From NCBI GenBank assembly GCA_035651755.1, contig DASRFA010000058.1, forward strand, positions 1-29,552: DNA of 29,552 bases, in the 5' to 3' direction. This DNA is from DASRFA01 sp035651755 (lineage in GTDB: Bacteria > Desulfobacterota > Binatia > UBA12015). A program made the translations under genes and the position numbers. A model generated the notes under the pieces. It had not been told where the DNA came from and searched no databases. It saw only the letters and a list, made by a program, of their open reading frames with translations. Shown here one piece after another: positions 16,444 through 24,242 of the stretch. Numbering within the stretch: position 1 is the first letter of the stretch; the number at the start of each line of letters is the position of its first letter.

Positions 16444-17229
16444 ATGAACGACGATCGCGAGCCGTCGGAGAGGTCTTGCGCCGGCCGTACGATCCTCGTC
16501 ACCGGCGCATCCGCCGGCATCGGCGCCGCCCTCGCCCGCCGGCTCGCCGCCGACGGCGCGCGCGTCCACCTCGCCGCCCGCCGCGCGGAGAAGCTCGACG
16601 AGCACGTCGACGCGATCCGCGCGGGCGGCGGCATCGCGACCGCGCACGGCTGCGACATCACGAGCGGCGACAGCGTCGCCAGCGTCTTCGCGGCGATCGA
16701 GCGCGAGCACGGGTCGATCGACGCCGTCGTGAACACCGCCGCCACGCTCTGGCTCGAGCCGTTCCACGGGCAGAGCGAGGAGAGCTGGGAGGCGATGCTC
16801 GCGACCAACCTCGGCGGCGCGATCCGCGTCACGCAGCAGGCGCTCGCCCGCATGCTGCCGCGGAAGTCCGGGCACGTCGTGCACCTGACGTCGACGGCCG
16901 GCAACCTCGCGATCCCCTACCTCGCGGTCTACTCGGCGACGAAGGCCGGGCTCGCGCAGTTCCTCGCGGCGCTCCGCGGCGAGTACGGGACGAGCGGCGT
17001 CCGCTTCACCGAGATCCAGATCGGAAACACCGCCGGCACCGAGGGCGGCGGACAGGTGTGGCGCGAGACCACCGCCGACATGGCGCGCCAGATCATGCGC
17101 TGGACGGGCGCGCCCGAGATGATGCGCGTCGACGACGTCGTCGACGCGATCGTGTGGGCGCTCGCGAGCCCGGCGAACGTCCGCCTCGACCGGATCGTGC
17201 TGCGCGAGCTCGCGGAGATCCCGACGTGA
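16444..17229 (+). CDS. Short-chain dehydrogenase/reductase (classical SDR)
   Basis: 261 aa. Cytoplasmic NAD(P)-dependent oxidoreductase. TGASAGIG at 20-27 binds the cofactor, RR at 46-47 suggests NADP preference, and CDIT (Asp71), NTAAT (Asn97), Asn122, Ser150 and YSATK (Tyr163, Lys167) complete the catalytic set. The substrate is unknown. The ATG at 16444 has GAGG 8 nt upstream; an in-frame GTG at 16423 is possible but has a badly placed binding site. The stop overlaps the next ATG as TGATG, so the following exported protein is probably co-translated. Confidence 0.92.
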   Translation: MNDDREPSERSCAGRTILVTGASAGIGAALARRLAADGARVHLAARRAEKLDEHVDAIRAGGGIATAHGCDITSGDSVASVFAAIEREHGSIDAVVNTAATLWLEPFHGQSEESWEAMLATNLGGAIRVTQQALARMLPRKSGHVVHLTSTAGNLAIPYLAVYSATKAGLAQFLAALRGEYGTSGVRFTEIQIGNTAGTEGGGQVWRETTADMARQIMRWTGAPEMMRVDDVVDAIVWALASPANVRLDRIVLRELAEIPT

Positions 17230-18473
17230 TGCGCGCGGCGTCACGTGGGCTCGCGGTCGCGTTCGCGATCGCGGCCTGGTGGACGGCGAGCGCGGGCGGG
17301 CTCGGCGTCGCGCTCGCTTCGGACGAGCCGCCGCGGCCGAAGGCGGGGATCGTGCCGCTCGAGCTCGCGCAGGTCGCGGGCGCGAGCGGCGAGGACCTCC
17401 GCATCGCGAGCCCGGCGATGTCGCTCGCGGGGAAGCGCGTGCGCTTCGTCGGCAAGGTGGCGGAGGTCTCCGCGACGGCGGACGGGCAGCAGGTCGTCGT
17501 CGTGACCGACGGCGACGCGCGCGTCGTCCTCCGGATGCCCGGGGTTCTCGAGGATCCGTCCCGCCTCGACCGCGCGAAGGAGTGGGAGGTCATCGCCCGC
17601 CTCGATCGGCCGGTCGGGCTCGCCGACGGGCGGCAGGCGATCGCGGTCGCGCCCGACGCGCTCGTCAAGACGCCGGCGCCTCCGTCCGAGGTTCGCGAGG
17701 GCGACGTGATCGTTCGGGTCGCCGCAGCGGCGTCGTTCGTCGACCCGCGCCTCGAGGGCTGGGAGACCGAGGATCCGCTCTACCGGACGCGCGTGATCGC
17801 GGCCGGCCGCCGTCCCGAGTTCCTCCACCCGGGCATGAGCGCGCTCGCGTACGTGACGGGCGACGACGGCAAGCGCTTCATCGAGTCCCGCGCCGTCAAC
17901 CGCGCCGACGACGGCCGCCAGCTCGCCGTGCGCTGCCAGTTCCGGATCGACGGCGGCACGCTCCGCAACATCGCGTACGGCGAGGTCGAGCTCTCGCCGA
18001 CCGGCGAGCGCACGAGCGAGACCTGGGTCGACTTCGAGGACCAGCAGTACCACGACAAGTGGTCGGCGCGTCTTCGGAGCTTCCCCTTGAACACCGTCGC
18101 GGCGTCGTGCCTGTCGGTCGCGATCTCGGGCTTCCCCTTCGCCGAGGCGCGGGTCGTCCGCTTCTATCTTTGGGGCGACAACAAGATGGCCGTGCCGCTC
18201 TACGCCTACGTCGACGGCGAGGAAACGATCGACGTCCGCGGCCGACCCGAGCGCGCGCGCCGCGTCAAGCTCGGGCTCGACGTGCGCGAGAGCGCGAAGT
18301 CGATCGACGTCCCCGAGGTCTGGCGGCACTTCGCGGAGGCGGGCGGAGAGGTGTGGTTCTCGGGCGAGGTGACGTACTGGGTCGCGGCGGCCTCCCCGCA
18401 CGTCGTGCTGCGCTATCGCGGCCTCCTCGGAACGGCCGGCGGGCCCGAGGTCGAGATCGATCGCACCCGCTGA
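17229..18473 (+). CDS. Exported protein, DUF3108-like C-terminal half, function unknown
   Basis: 414 aa. The start codon overlaps the SDR stop by one base (TGATG). Residues 1-31 are a signal peptide (hydrophobic 8-27, ALA cleavage). Residues 60-120 (KRVRFVGKVAEVSATADGQQ) look like an OB-fold or small beta-barrel. The rest is beta-rich, and residues 280-414 (RSFPLNTVAASCLSVAISGF, VRFYLWGDNKMAVPLYAYVDGEETI) recall DUF3108-type periplasmic proteins; this match is tentative. The tight coupling to the SDR suggests one transcript, but no shared pathway can be read from the sequence. Confidence 0.65.
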   Translation: MRAASRGLAVAFAIAAWWTASAGGLGVALASDEPPRPKAGIVPLELAQVAGASGEDLRIASPAMSLAGKRVRFVGKVAEVSATADGQQVVVVTDGDARVVLRMPGVLEDPSRLDRAKEWEVIARLDRPVGLADGRQAIAVAPDALVKTPAPPSEVREGDVIVRVAAAASFVDPRLEGWETEDPLYRTRVIAAGRRPEFLHPGMSALAYVTGDDGKRFIESRAVNRADDGRQLAVRCQFRIDGGTLRNIAYGEVELSPTGERTSETWVDFEDQQYHDKWSARLRSFPLNTVAASCLSVAISGFPFAEARVVRFYLWGDNKMAVPLYAYVDGEETIDVRGRPERARRVKLGLDVRESAKSIDVPEVWRHFAEAGGEVWFSGEVTYWVAAASPHVVLRYRGLLGTAGGPEVEIDRTR

Positions 18474-18585
18474 AGTCACCGCCGAAGTTTTGGAGGCGGG
18501 CGACCGATGACCCTCCATGCACTTCGCCGGCGATCGCGCACTTGACAACGGGGACGAGAACCGTGACAGGGCAGTGGGGAGGCGG

Positions 18586-18918
18586 ATGGCACAGCCCGAG
18601 GTAGCGACGGATCTCACGCCCCTCGAGCCGGGCAGGAACGGGGACTCGTTCGAAGCGACGGAGCCGCTCCCGGCGACGCTCGCGCGCTCGACGGTGTGGC
18701 TCGAGCAGGCCCGCTTCGATCTCGACCTCTCGAACCGCGTCCAGGAACGGCTCCTGAAGGAGATCGAGCGGCTCGAGCAGCGGCTCGCGGACGCCGAGGC
18801 CGAGCGCCTCGAGCTGCTCGAGCAGGTGAATCACCGCGACCGGCTCCTGACGCAGATCTTCCGCTCGCGGAGCTGGCGCTGGACGCAGGCGCTCCGCCGG
18901 AGCCTCGGGCGCCGCTAG
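18586..18918 (+). CDS. Small coiled-coil protein with SRSWR-type tail
   Basis: 110 aa from the ATG at 18586 (GGGGAGG just upstream). An upstream in-frame ATG at 18517 would add 23 residues but lacks a binding site. A heptad-like helix spans about 40-88 (LLKEIERLEQRLADAEAERL). The end, IFRSRSWRWTQALRRSLGRR, matches a short C-terminal tail often seen after coiled coils in glycosyltransferases and methyltransferases of surface-glycan clusters (SRSWRxTxPLR). Here it stands alone. The next gene follows in the same frame after a TAG, so the two may have been one protein. Probable role: peripheral membrane or partner-binding helix in a glycan assembly (inference). Confidence 0.65.
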   Translation: MAQPEVATDLTPLEPGRNGDSFEATEPLPATLARSTVWLEQARFDLDLSNRVQERLLKEIERLEQRLADAEAERLELLEQVNHRDRLLTQIFRSRSWRWTQALRRSLGRR

Positions 18919-18972
18919 GATCCGGGGAGTCCCACCGCGGCGACCGACGGCGGGATCACGCGCGAGCACGTC

Positions 18973-19893
18973 GTGTGGGCGTACCGCCTGCTGCTCGACC
19001 GCGAGCCGGAGTCCGAGGACGTCGTTCGCTCGTACGTCGCGAGCTGCCGCCACGCGCGCGACCTGCGCGACGCGATCATGAGCTCCGAGGAGTTCCGGAC
19101 GAGGAGCGAGCTCGATCCCGCGCAGACGATCGAGTCCTGCGTCGTGCTGAAGGAGATCGCGCCGTCGCTGCGCCTGTTCCTCGACCTGAGCGACGTCGCG
19201 ATCGGGCTCAACGTCGCGCGCGGCCTCTACGAGACGCGCGAGCTCGCCTACGCGCGGAGCGCGGTGCGGCCGGGTGACGTCGCGCTCGACGTCGGCGCGA
19301 ACATCGGGTTCTTCACGGTCCACCTCGCGGACGTCGTCGGCCCTTCGGGCCACGTGCACGCCTTCGAGCCGTTCGAGCAGAACGTGGCGCTCCTCGAGCG
19401 CTCGATCGCCGAGAACCGCTTCGGCGAGCGCGTGACGGTGCATCGAGCGGCCGTCGGCGATCGCGCCGGACGCACCGAGATGATCGCGCTCGAGCTCGCG
19501 AAGGGAGCGCGCAATTCCGGCGGGGCGTACCTCCGCCCCGCGTCGGGCGACGTGCCGCGCGAGCACGTCGTGCTCGACGTGCCGATCGTCGCGCTCGACG
19601 CCGTCGAGCTCCCGGCGCGGGTCGCTTTCGTCAAGATCGACGTCGAGGGCGCGGAGCCGCTCGCATTCCGCGGCGCGCGCCGCCTGCTCGATCGCGATCG
19701 CCCGAAGATCCTCTCGGAGGTGAACGCGATCCAGCTGCCGCGCGTCGCGGGAACGAGCGCCGCGGATTTCGTCCGCGAGATGGCGGCGTACGGCTATCGC
19801 TGCCACCGCCTCGCGGATGGCGGCCTCGGTCCGGCGATCGGGCACGACGTCCCGGCCGACGACGTGTGGTCCGCCGTGTTCGAGCCGGCCTGA
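18973..19893 (+). CDS. FkbM-family SAM methyltransferase with DUF4214-like N-terminus
   Basis: 306 aa from GTG at 18973. The first 45 residues (WAYRLLLDREPESEDVV to SSEEFRTRS) resemble a DUF4214-type module; the methyltransferase core follows, with motif I LDVGANIGFFT (106-115), the acidic turn HAFEPFEQN (129-137) and the FkbM signature FVKIDVEGAEP (around 217). Likely O-methylates a sugar or glycolipid in the surface-glycan pathway (inference). The start is doubtful: conserved-looking sequence (ITREHV) precedes the GTG, yet no ATG, GTG, TTG or CTG lies in frame between it and the TAG at 18916-18918. A non-standard start, a lost start or a former fusion with the upstream coiled-coil gene could explain this. 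Confidence 0.82.
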   Translation: MWAYRLLLDREPESEDVVRSYVASCRHARDLRDAIMSSEEFRTRSELDPAQTIESCVVLKEIAPSLRLFLDLSDVAIGLNVARGLYETRELAYARSAVRPGDVALDVGANIGFFTVHLADVVGPSGHVHAFEPFEQNVALLERSIAENRFGERVTVHRAAVGDRAGRTEMIALELAKGARNSGGAYLRPASGDVPREHVVLDVPIVALDAVELPARVAFVKIDVEGAEPLAFRGARRLLDRDRPKILSEVNAIQLPRVAGTSAADFVREMAAYGYRCHRLADGGLGPAIGHDVPADDVWSAVFEPA

Positions 19894-20080
19894 CGTTCTT
19901 TTCGCTTGCGTTTGCACGCGGCGGTCGCCACGTGCGCCGCTGCGCGATCGGCCACGCCGGCGTCGGCCCGAGGCGCTCCGCGTCATCGCCGGCTCAAGCA
20001 GGTCGCGCGGACCGCCGAACCGTCGGCTAGAGGGGGAACCGGAGAAGCGCCGAGCGCCGAGCGGCGCTTGCCCGACGGCG

Positions 20081-22294
20081 ATGAGTGCACGGACCACCGG
20101 CTCCGCGAGAGCCCGAGCCCCCTTCCCGGCCGCGATCACGGCGGTCGCATGCGCGGTCCTGCTCGCGCTCGCTCCGCGCGCGGCGCTCGCGCAGCAGCCG
20201 CAGAACCCGCCGCAGCACGCCGGCTTTCCGTTGACGATCGCGGGCGGCGGCCCTTCGTTCTACTCGCAGCCGGCGGTCGCCGATCTCGGGCTCGACGGCG
20301 GCCGGAAGTCGATCGTGTTCGGGACGCAGGCGGGCAACCTCTACGTCGTCCTCGCGACCGGCCAGATCGCGCCCGGCTTCCCGAAGCACGTCCCGGCGCC
20401 GATCAACTCGAGCCCGGCGGTCGCCGACCTGGACGGGGACCGGGCGCCCGACGTCGTCGTCGGCTTCGGATCGAGCTTCGACGTCCAGCACCACGGCGGC
20501 ATCCGCGCGTTCGGAAGGAACGGAACGCTCCTCTGGAAGCGCTCGACGCGCGACTTCGACGGCGACGGCTGGCGCGACGCCGTGTTCTCGACGCCCGCCA
20601 TCGGCGACGTCGACGGCGACGGGAAGCCGGAGGTCGCGTACGCATCGTGGGACGGACGCGTCTATCTCGTGCGCGGCGCGGACGGGACGAACGTGCCGCA
20701 GTGGCCGCGCTTCGTGCGCGACACGGTCTGGTCGTCGCCCGCGCTCCACGACCTCGACGGCGACGGCAAGCTCGAGGTGATCGTCGGCGTCGACGCGCAC
20801 CTCGAAGGCATCCCGACCAACACGCCGGACGGCGGCTGCCTGCACGCCTTCCGCTACGACGGCACGGAGCTGAACGGCTTCCCGGTGTGCGTCGACCAGG
20901 TGATGGTGAGCTCGTCCTCGGTCGGCGACATCGACGGCGACGGCCTGCCGGACATCGTGATCGGCACCGGCACCTACTGGCCCAACCGGACGCACGCGGT
21001 CTACGCGTTCGCGCGCGACGGCTCGCCGCTCCTCGGGTGGCCGGTCGCGGTCGACGGGCAAGTGTCGACGTCGCCCGCGCTCGCCGACCTCGACGGCGAC
21101 GGCGCGCTCGACGTCGTCGTCACGAGCGACGACACCGGCCCGAGCCACGAGTTCCACGTCGACGCTTTCGACGGCGACGGCGAGCGCCTCTTCCCGAGCG
21201 TCGTGCCGAAGAGCTTCTCGGGCGCGATGCTGGGAGCGGGCGAGCCCGTGATCGCCGACGTGCGCGGCGACGCGGCGCGCGAGATCCTCTTCCCGACCAA
21301 CACCGAGGTGTGCGTCGTCTCGAGCACGGGCGATCAGCTCACCGACGACGGATCGCACGACGGCTCGTTCTCGATGTACACGGCGACCGGGCTCGCGGAC
21401 GCGGTGGTCGACGACCTCGAGGGCGACGGCGTTCCCGAGGTGATCGCCGTCTCCGCGGCGCCCTTCCCGTCCGCGACCGACACGGTCGTCCACGTGTGGA
21501 ACCCTCTGTCGCGCACCGCTGCGGCGCCGCCCTGGGGCGCGTTCCGTGCCGGTCCCGAGCGGCGCGGCGTCGCGCCGGCGACGGCGGTCGGCAACGGAGC
21601 CCGCTACGGCGCGCTCGACCTCTACGTGCACCAGCTCTTCCTCGACTTCCTGCGGCGCGAGCCCGGGCCGGGCGAGATGCAGCCCTGGATCGACGCGATC
21701 GAGTCGCAGTCGACGACGCGAGCCGGGGCCGGCCTCGCGTTCCTCGAGACCGAGCAATACCAGCAGGCGAGGGAGACGATCGCCCGCTACACGCTCGCGT
21801 TCTTCGGGAAGCCGATGTCGTGGAAGTTCCTGAAGCGCTGGACGAACAAGCTGCTCGCCGCCGGCTGCACCGGGCTCGACTGCGACGAGGCGACGCGGCG
21901 CCAGATCGCGGCGAGCTTCGCCGCCAAGGCGCCGTTCCTGGCGCGCTTCCCCGCGACGCTCACCACCCGGCAGTACGTGCAGGCGCTGTACGAGAAGATC
22001 CTGATGCGCTCGCCGTCGGCGGACGACCTCGACGTCTGGTCGCAGGCGATCGACGAGGGCGGCATGCCGCGCTCGGAAGCGGCGCGCATGATCACGGAAT
22101 CGACGGAGTACGTCGTCGATCGCTCGCGCTGGCCGGTGTTCGTCGTGCTCGCGTGGGCGGGCTTCCTGCACGCGAAGCCGCCGGCGGCCGAGCTCGCCGA
22201 CTGGGTCGCGGCGCTCGCCCTCGACTACCCGCGCGTGAGCCTCGTGCAGGAGCTGATCACGTCGGACGCGTACCTAGCGCGCTTCGCGCCGTAG
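20081..22294 (+). CDS. Secreted FG-GAP/VCBS beta-propeller protein with two DUF4214 modules
   Basis: 737 aa. Signal peptide 1-37 (basic start, hydrophobic 18-33, ALA cleavage before QQPQNPP). Residues 45-490 carry repeated FG-GAP/VCBS units with calcium-binding loops (DLDGDRAPD, DVDGDGKPE, DLDGDGKLE, DIDGDGLPD, DLDGDGALD), which fold as an integrin-type propeller. Then come two DUF4214-type helical modules, about 507-600 (LYVHQLFLDFLRREPGPGE) and 625-735 (YVQALYEKILMRSPSADD). Such proteins are extracellular binding or adhesion proteins; DUF4214 often occurs in glycan-cluster and S-layer proteins. The ATG at 20081 gives a proper signal peptide although the binding site is poor. A 187-bp gap separates it from the FkbM gene. 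Confidence 0.85.
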   Translation: MSARTTGSARARAPFPAAITAVACAVLLALAPRAALAQQPQNPPQHAGFPLTIAGGGPSFYSQPAVADLGLDGGRKSIVFGTQAGNLYVVLATGQIAPGFPKHVPAPINSSPAVADLDGDRAPDVVVGFGSSFDVQHHGGIRAFGRNGTLLWKRSTRDFDGDGWRDAVFSTPAIGDVDGDGKPEVAYASWDGRVYLVRGADGTNVPQWPRFVRDTVWSSPALHDLDGDGKLEVIVGVDAHLEGIPTNTPDGGCLHAFRYDGTELNGFPVCVDQVMVSSSSVGDIDGDGLPDIVIGTGTYWPNRTHAVYAFARDGSPLLGWPVAVDGQVSTSPALADLDGDGALDVVVTSDDTGPSHEFHVDAFDGDGERLFPSVVPKSFSGAMLGAGEPVIADVRGDAAREILFPTNTEVCVVSSTGDQLTDDGSHDGSFSMYTATGLADAVVDDLEGDGVPEVIAVSAAPFPSATDTVVHVWNPLSRTAAAPPWGAFRAGPERRGVAPATAVGNGARYGALDLYVHQLFLDFLRREPGPGEMQPWIDAIESQSTTRAGAGLAFLETEQYQQARETIARYTLAFFGKPMSWKFLKRWTNKLLAAGCTGLDCDEATRRQIAASFAAKAPFLARFPATLTTRQYVQALYEKILMRSPSADDLDVWSQAIDEGGMPRSEAARMITESTEYVVDRSRWPVFVVLAWAGFLHAKPPAAELADWVAALALDYPRVSLVQELITSDAYLARFAP

Positions 22295-22317
22295 CGCGCC
22301 GACCGCTCGAGGCGCGC
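22294..22317 (+). terminator. Hairpin overlapping the end of the FG-GAP gene
   Basis: GCGCGCC (22294-22300) and GGCGCGC (22311-22317) form a 7-bp perfect stem with a 10-base loop starting at the last base of the stop codon. The position suits a terminator; no T-tract follows. Confidence 0.35.
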
Positions 22318-22319
22318 GG

Positions 22320-22499
22320 CTCGAAGTGATCGTGGAGGCGCGTGACGGCGGGCTCGGGAGCCGTTCCGTCGTCCTTCTCGATCAGATCCGGACGGTCGAC
22401 CGAAGGCGCCTGATTCGTCGTCTCGGAGCCATGCGACGGGAGACGATGGCCCGTGTCGACGCCGCGCTGATGATCAGCGTCGGGCTCGTCGATCTCTAG
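22320..22499 (+). pseudogene. C-terminal remnant of a MazF/PemK-type toxin
   Basis: A 59-residue frame ends at TAG 22497-22499 and contains SVVLLDQIRTVDRRRLIRRLG, then TMARVDAALMISVGLVDL, the C-terminal half of the MazF/PemK ribonuclease fold (xxDQIRTxDxxRLxxxxG followed by the helix ending in LGL). The N-terminal half, including the RG(E/D) strand and substrate loop, is missing: upstream is the end of the FG-GAP gene. No start codon with a binding site serves the fragment. It is therefore read as a decayed toxin gene truncated at its 5' side. Confidence 0.75.
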
Positions 22500-22521
22500 G
22501 ATCGTCCGAAGCAGCGCCCCG

Positions 22522-22559
22522 TTGTCAAGTATGTCTGTGCACGCTAGAATGTAGCCTAC
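22522..22559 (+). promoter_or_regulatory. Sigma-70-type promoter with palindromic operator before the antitoxin gene
   Basis: TTGTCA at 22522-22527 and TAGAAT at 22545-22550 are separated by exactly 17 bp, each one base from consensus; this is the best promoter in the window. GTGCAC (22537-22542) lies in the spacer and the palindrome GTAG-C-CTAC (22551-22559) covers the expected transcription start. Antitoxins of the ribbon-helix-helix type usually repress their own promoter at such sites, so autoregulation is inferred. The ATG follows at 22569. Confidence 0.7.
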
Positions 22560-22568
22560 GAGTCGCGA

Positions 22569-22772
22569 ATGGCCGCCCGGTCGAATTTGAAGCGGAAGGC
22601 GTTCTTCGTCGACGAGCGCGCGCTGCGGAGAGCGCGGAAGGCGCTCGGCGCCGCATCGGACGCGGAGGCGATCCGCCTCTCGCTGTCGCAGGTCGCGGAC
22701 ATGGATGCCTTCTGGCGCTTCATGGAGCGCTCGCGCCGACGCGTGAAGCCCGGCAGCTTCGACGATCGCTGA
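22569..22772 (+). CDS. VapB-like type II antitoxin
   Basis: 67 aa. The N-terminal part (KRKAFFVDERALRRARKALG) fits the beta-strand and first helix of a ribbon-helix-helix DNA-binding domain, followed by ASDAEAIRLSLSQV as the second helix; the tail (WRFMERSRRRVKPGSFDD) would neutralise the toxin. The gene has its own near-consensus promoter and a palindrome for autoregulation. The next frame encodes the start of a PIN-domain toxin, as expected for vapBC order, but that toxin is truncated. The antitoxin itself looks complete. Confidence 0.72.
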   Translation: MAARSNLKRKAFFVDERALRRARKALGAASDAEAIRLSLSQVADMDAFWRFMERSRRRVKPGSFDDR

Positions 22773-22773
22773 C

Positions 22774-22902
22774 TTGCGCTGGGCGATCATCGACACGGAC
22801 GTCTACGTCGGCCACTGGGAAGGCGGGCTGCACCACGAGGCGCTTTCGGACGTTCGGAAGTCGTTCGAGCGGCGCTTGAAGATCCCCATCGTGTACGTCT
22901 GA
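22774..22902 (+). pseudogene. Truncated PIN-domain (VapC-like) toxin
   Basis: A 42-residue frame from TTG at 22774, two bases after the antitoxin stop. It reads RWAIIDTDVYVGHWEGGLHH, the first strand of a PIN domain with the first catalytic Asp of the DTxVY motif, then helix EALSDVRKSF, and ends soon after. A full PIN toxin needs about 130 residues and three more acidic residues; none of the rest is found downstream in any frame before the epimerase gene. It should be inactive as a ribonuclease. Confidence 0.7.
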
Positions 22903-22965
22903 CGTCGCGCCGCGCCAGCGCCCTGCGCGCCCTGCGACCGCACCGCGGATCGGAACGCGCTGATC

Positions 22966-23091
22966 CTTGCAATTCGCGGCCGATCGTGGGATGGCGCGCC
23001 CGGACGGACGGCGTGCTTCCGACCAACTTCCGGCACGCCGAGGGGGTGTGGATGCGTGCGTTGATCACGGGAGGCGCGGGGTTCATCGGGT
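22966..23091. repeat. Complete copy of a direct repeat spanning the epimerase gene start
   Basis: This stretch covers the leader, the ribosome binding site and the first 13 codons of the epimerase gene. It aligns by eye at roughly three quarters identity with 25863-25986, in the same orientation 2.9 kb downstream. Identical runs include CTTGCAAT, ACTTCCGG, ACGCCGAG, GCGTTGATCACGG and TTCATCGGGT. Confidence 0.8.
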
Positions 23092-24137
23092 CGCACCTCG
23101 CCGAGGCTCTGCTCGGGGCCGGCCACGACGTCGCGATCATCGACGACCTCTCGACCGGTTCGATCGACAACGTCGAGCACCTGAAGCGACGCGCCGGGTT
23201 CCGCTACGTCATCGACACGGTGATGAACGAGCCCCTCCTCGCCGAGCTCATCGACGCGAGCGACGTCGTCTTCCACCTCGCCGCCGCGGTCGGCGTGCGG
23301 CTCATCGTCGACGCGCCCACGCACACGATCGAGACCAACGTGCGCGGCACCGAGGTCGTGCTGAAGCACGCGGCGAAGAAGCGGAAGCTCGTGGTCGTCG
23401 CATCGACGTCCGAGGTCTACGGCAAGAACGCCGACGTGCCCTTCCGCGAGGACGCGGACCTCGTCCTCGGGCCGACCTCGAAGCACCGCTGGGCGTACGC
23501 GTGCAGCAAGGCGCTCGACGAGTTCCTCGCGCTCGCGTACCACGCCGAGAAGAAGGTGCCGGTCGTGATCGTCCGGCTCTTCAACACGATCGGCCCTCGC
23601 CAGACCGGCCGCTACGGCATGGTCGTCCCGCGCTTCGTCGCGCAGGCGCTCGCCGGCGAGCCGATCACCGTCTACGGCGACGGCAGCCAGTCGCGGAGCT
23701 TCACCTGGGTCGGCGACGTCGTGCGCGCGCTCATCGCGCTCGCCGAGGAGCCGCGCGCCGTCGGCAAGGTGTTCAACATCGGGAACGGCGAGGAGATCAC
23801 GATCCTGGCGCTCGCCGAGAAGGTGCGCGCGATGGCCGACAGCCCGTCGCCGATCGCGTTCGTGCCCTACGACGTGGCTTACCAGGCGGGCTTCGAGGAC
23901 ATGCCGCGGCGGGTGCCCGACATCGGAAGGATCCGCGCGCTCATCGGCTACGAACCGCGGGGGCGGCTCGACGAGATGCTCGCCGCCGTGATCCGCGAGG
24001 CGCGCGCCACCTACGCGGCGCTGCATCAGCGCGCCGCCCGCATCGGCGCCGGGTCGCTTCCGAGCGCGCTTGCGCCGACCGCGTTCGTGCGGGAGCTCGA
24101 GAGCCGCCTCGCCGCCGTCGCCACGTCGACCCGGTGA
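23052..24137 (+). CDS. NAD-dependent nucleotide-sugar epimerase/dehydratase (extended SDR)
   Basis: 361 aa. Cytoplasmic enzyme that should modify a UDP- or GDP-sugar for surface-glycan synthesis. GGAGFIG (7-13) binds NAD, Asp31-Asp32 hold the ribose, ASTSEVYG (117-124) and YACSK (Tyr149, Lys153) form the active site, and RLFNTIGPRQTGRYGMVVPRF and the VYGDGSQSRSFTWVGDV segment place it with UDP-glucuronate decarboxylase and UDP-glucose epimerase relatives. Which reaction it performs cannot be told. The ATG at 23052 follows GAGGGGG; upstream in-frame GTG codons lie in the repeated leader. A flippase follows 105 bp downstream. A decayed copy of its 5' end lies past the flippase. Confidence 0.9.
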   Translation: MRALITGGAGFIGSHLAEALLGAGHDVAIIDDLSTGSIDNVEHLKRRAGFRYVIDTVMNEPLLAELIDASDVVFHLAAAVGVRLIVDAPTHTIETNVRGTEVVLKHAAKKRKLVVVASTSEVYGKNADVPFREDADLVLGPTSKHRWAYACSKALDEFLALAYHAEKKVPVVIVRLFNTIGPRQTGRYGMVVPRFVAQALAGEPITVYGDGSQSRSFTWVGDVVRALIALAEEPRAVGKVFNIGNGEEITILALAEKVRAMADSPSPIAFVPYDVAYQAGFEDMPRRVPDIGRIRALIGYEPRGRLDEMLAAVIREARATYAALHQRAARIGAGSLPSALAPTAFVRELESRLAAVATSTR

Positions 24138-24242
24138 CCGGGAGATGAGCCGTTCGGCCGCCGGCGCGTCGCCGGTCGCCGACTCCGCTCCACGGCCGCC
24201 TCCATCGACGCGCCCGCCGCAAAGCGGAATGATGCGGTCCGC

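Noticed and set aside
18542..18570. TTGACA at 18542 as a promoter for the coiled-coil gene
   Set aside because: No -10-like hexamer occurs 15-19 bp downstream.
20027..22171. 714-codon minus-strand open frame
   Set aside because: Antisense to the FG-GAP protein; Arg/Glu/Val-rich pattern is the complement of DxDGDG repeats.
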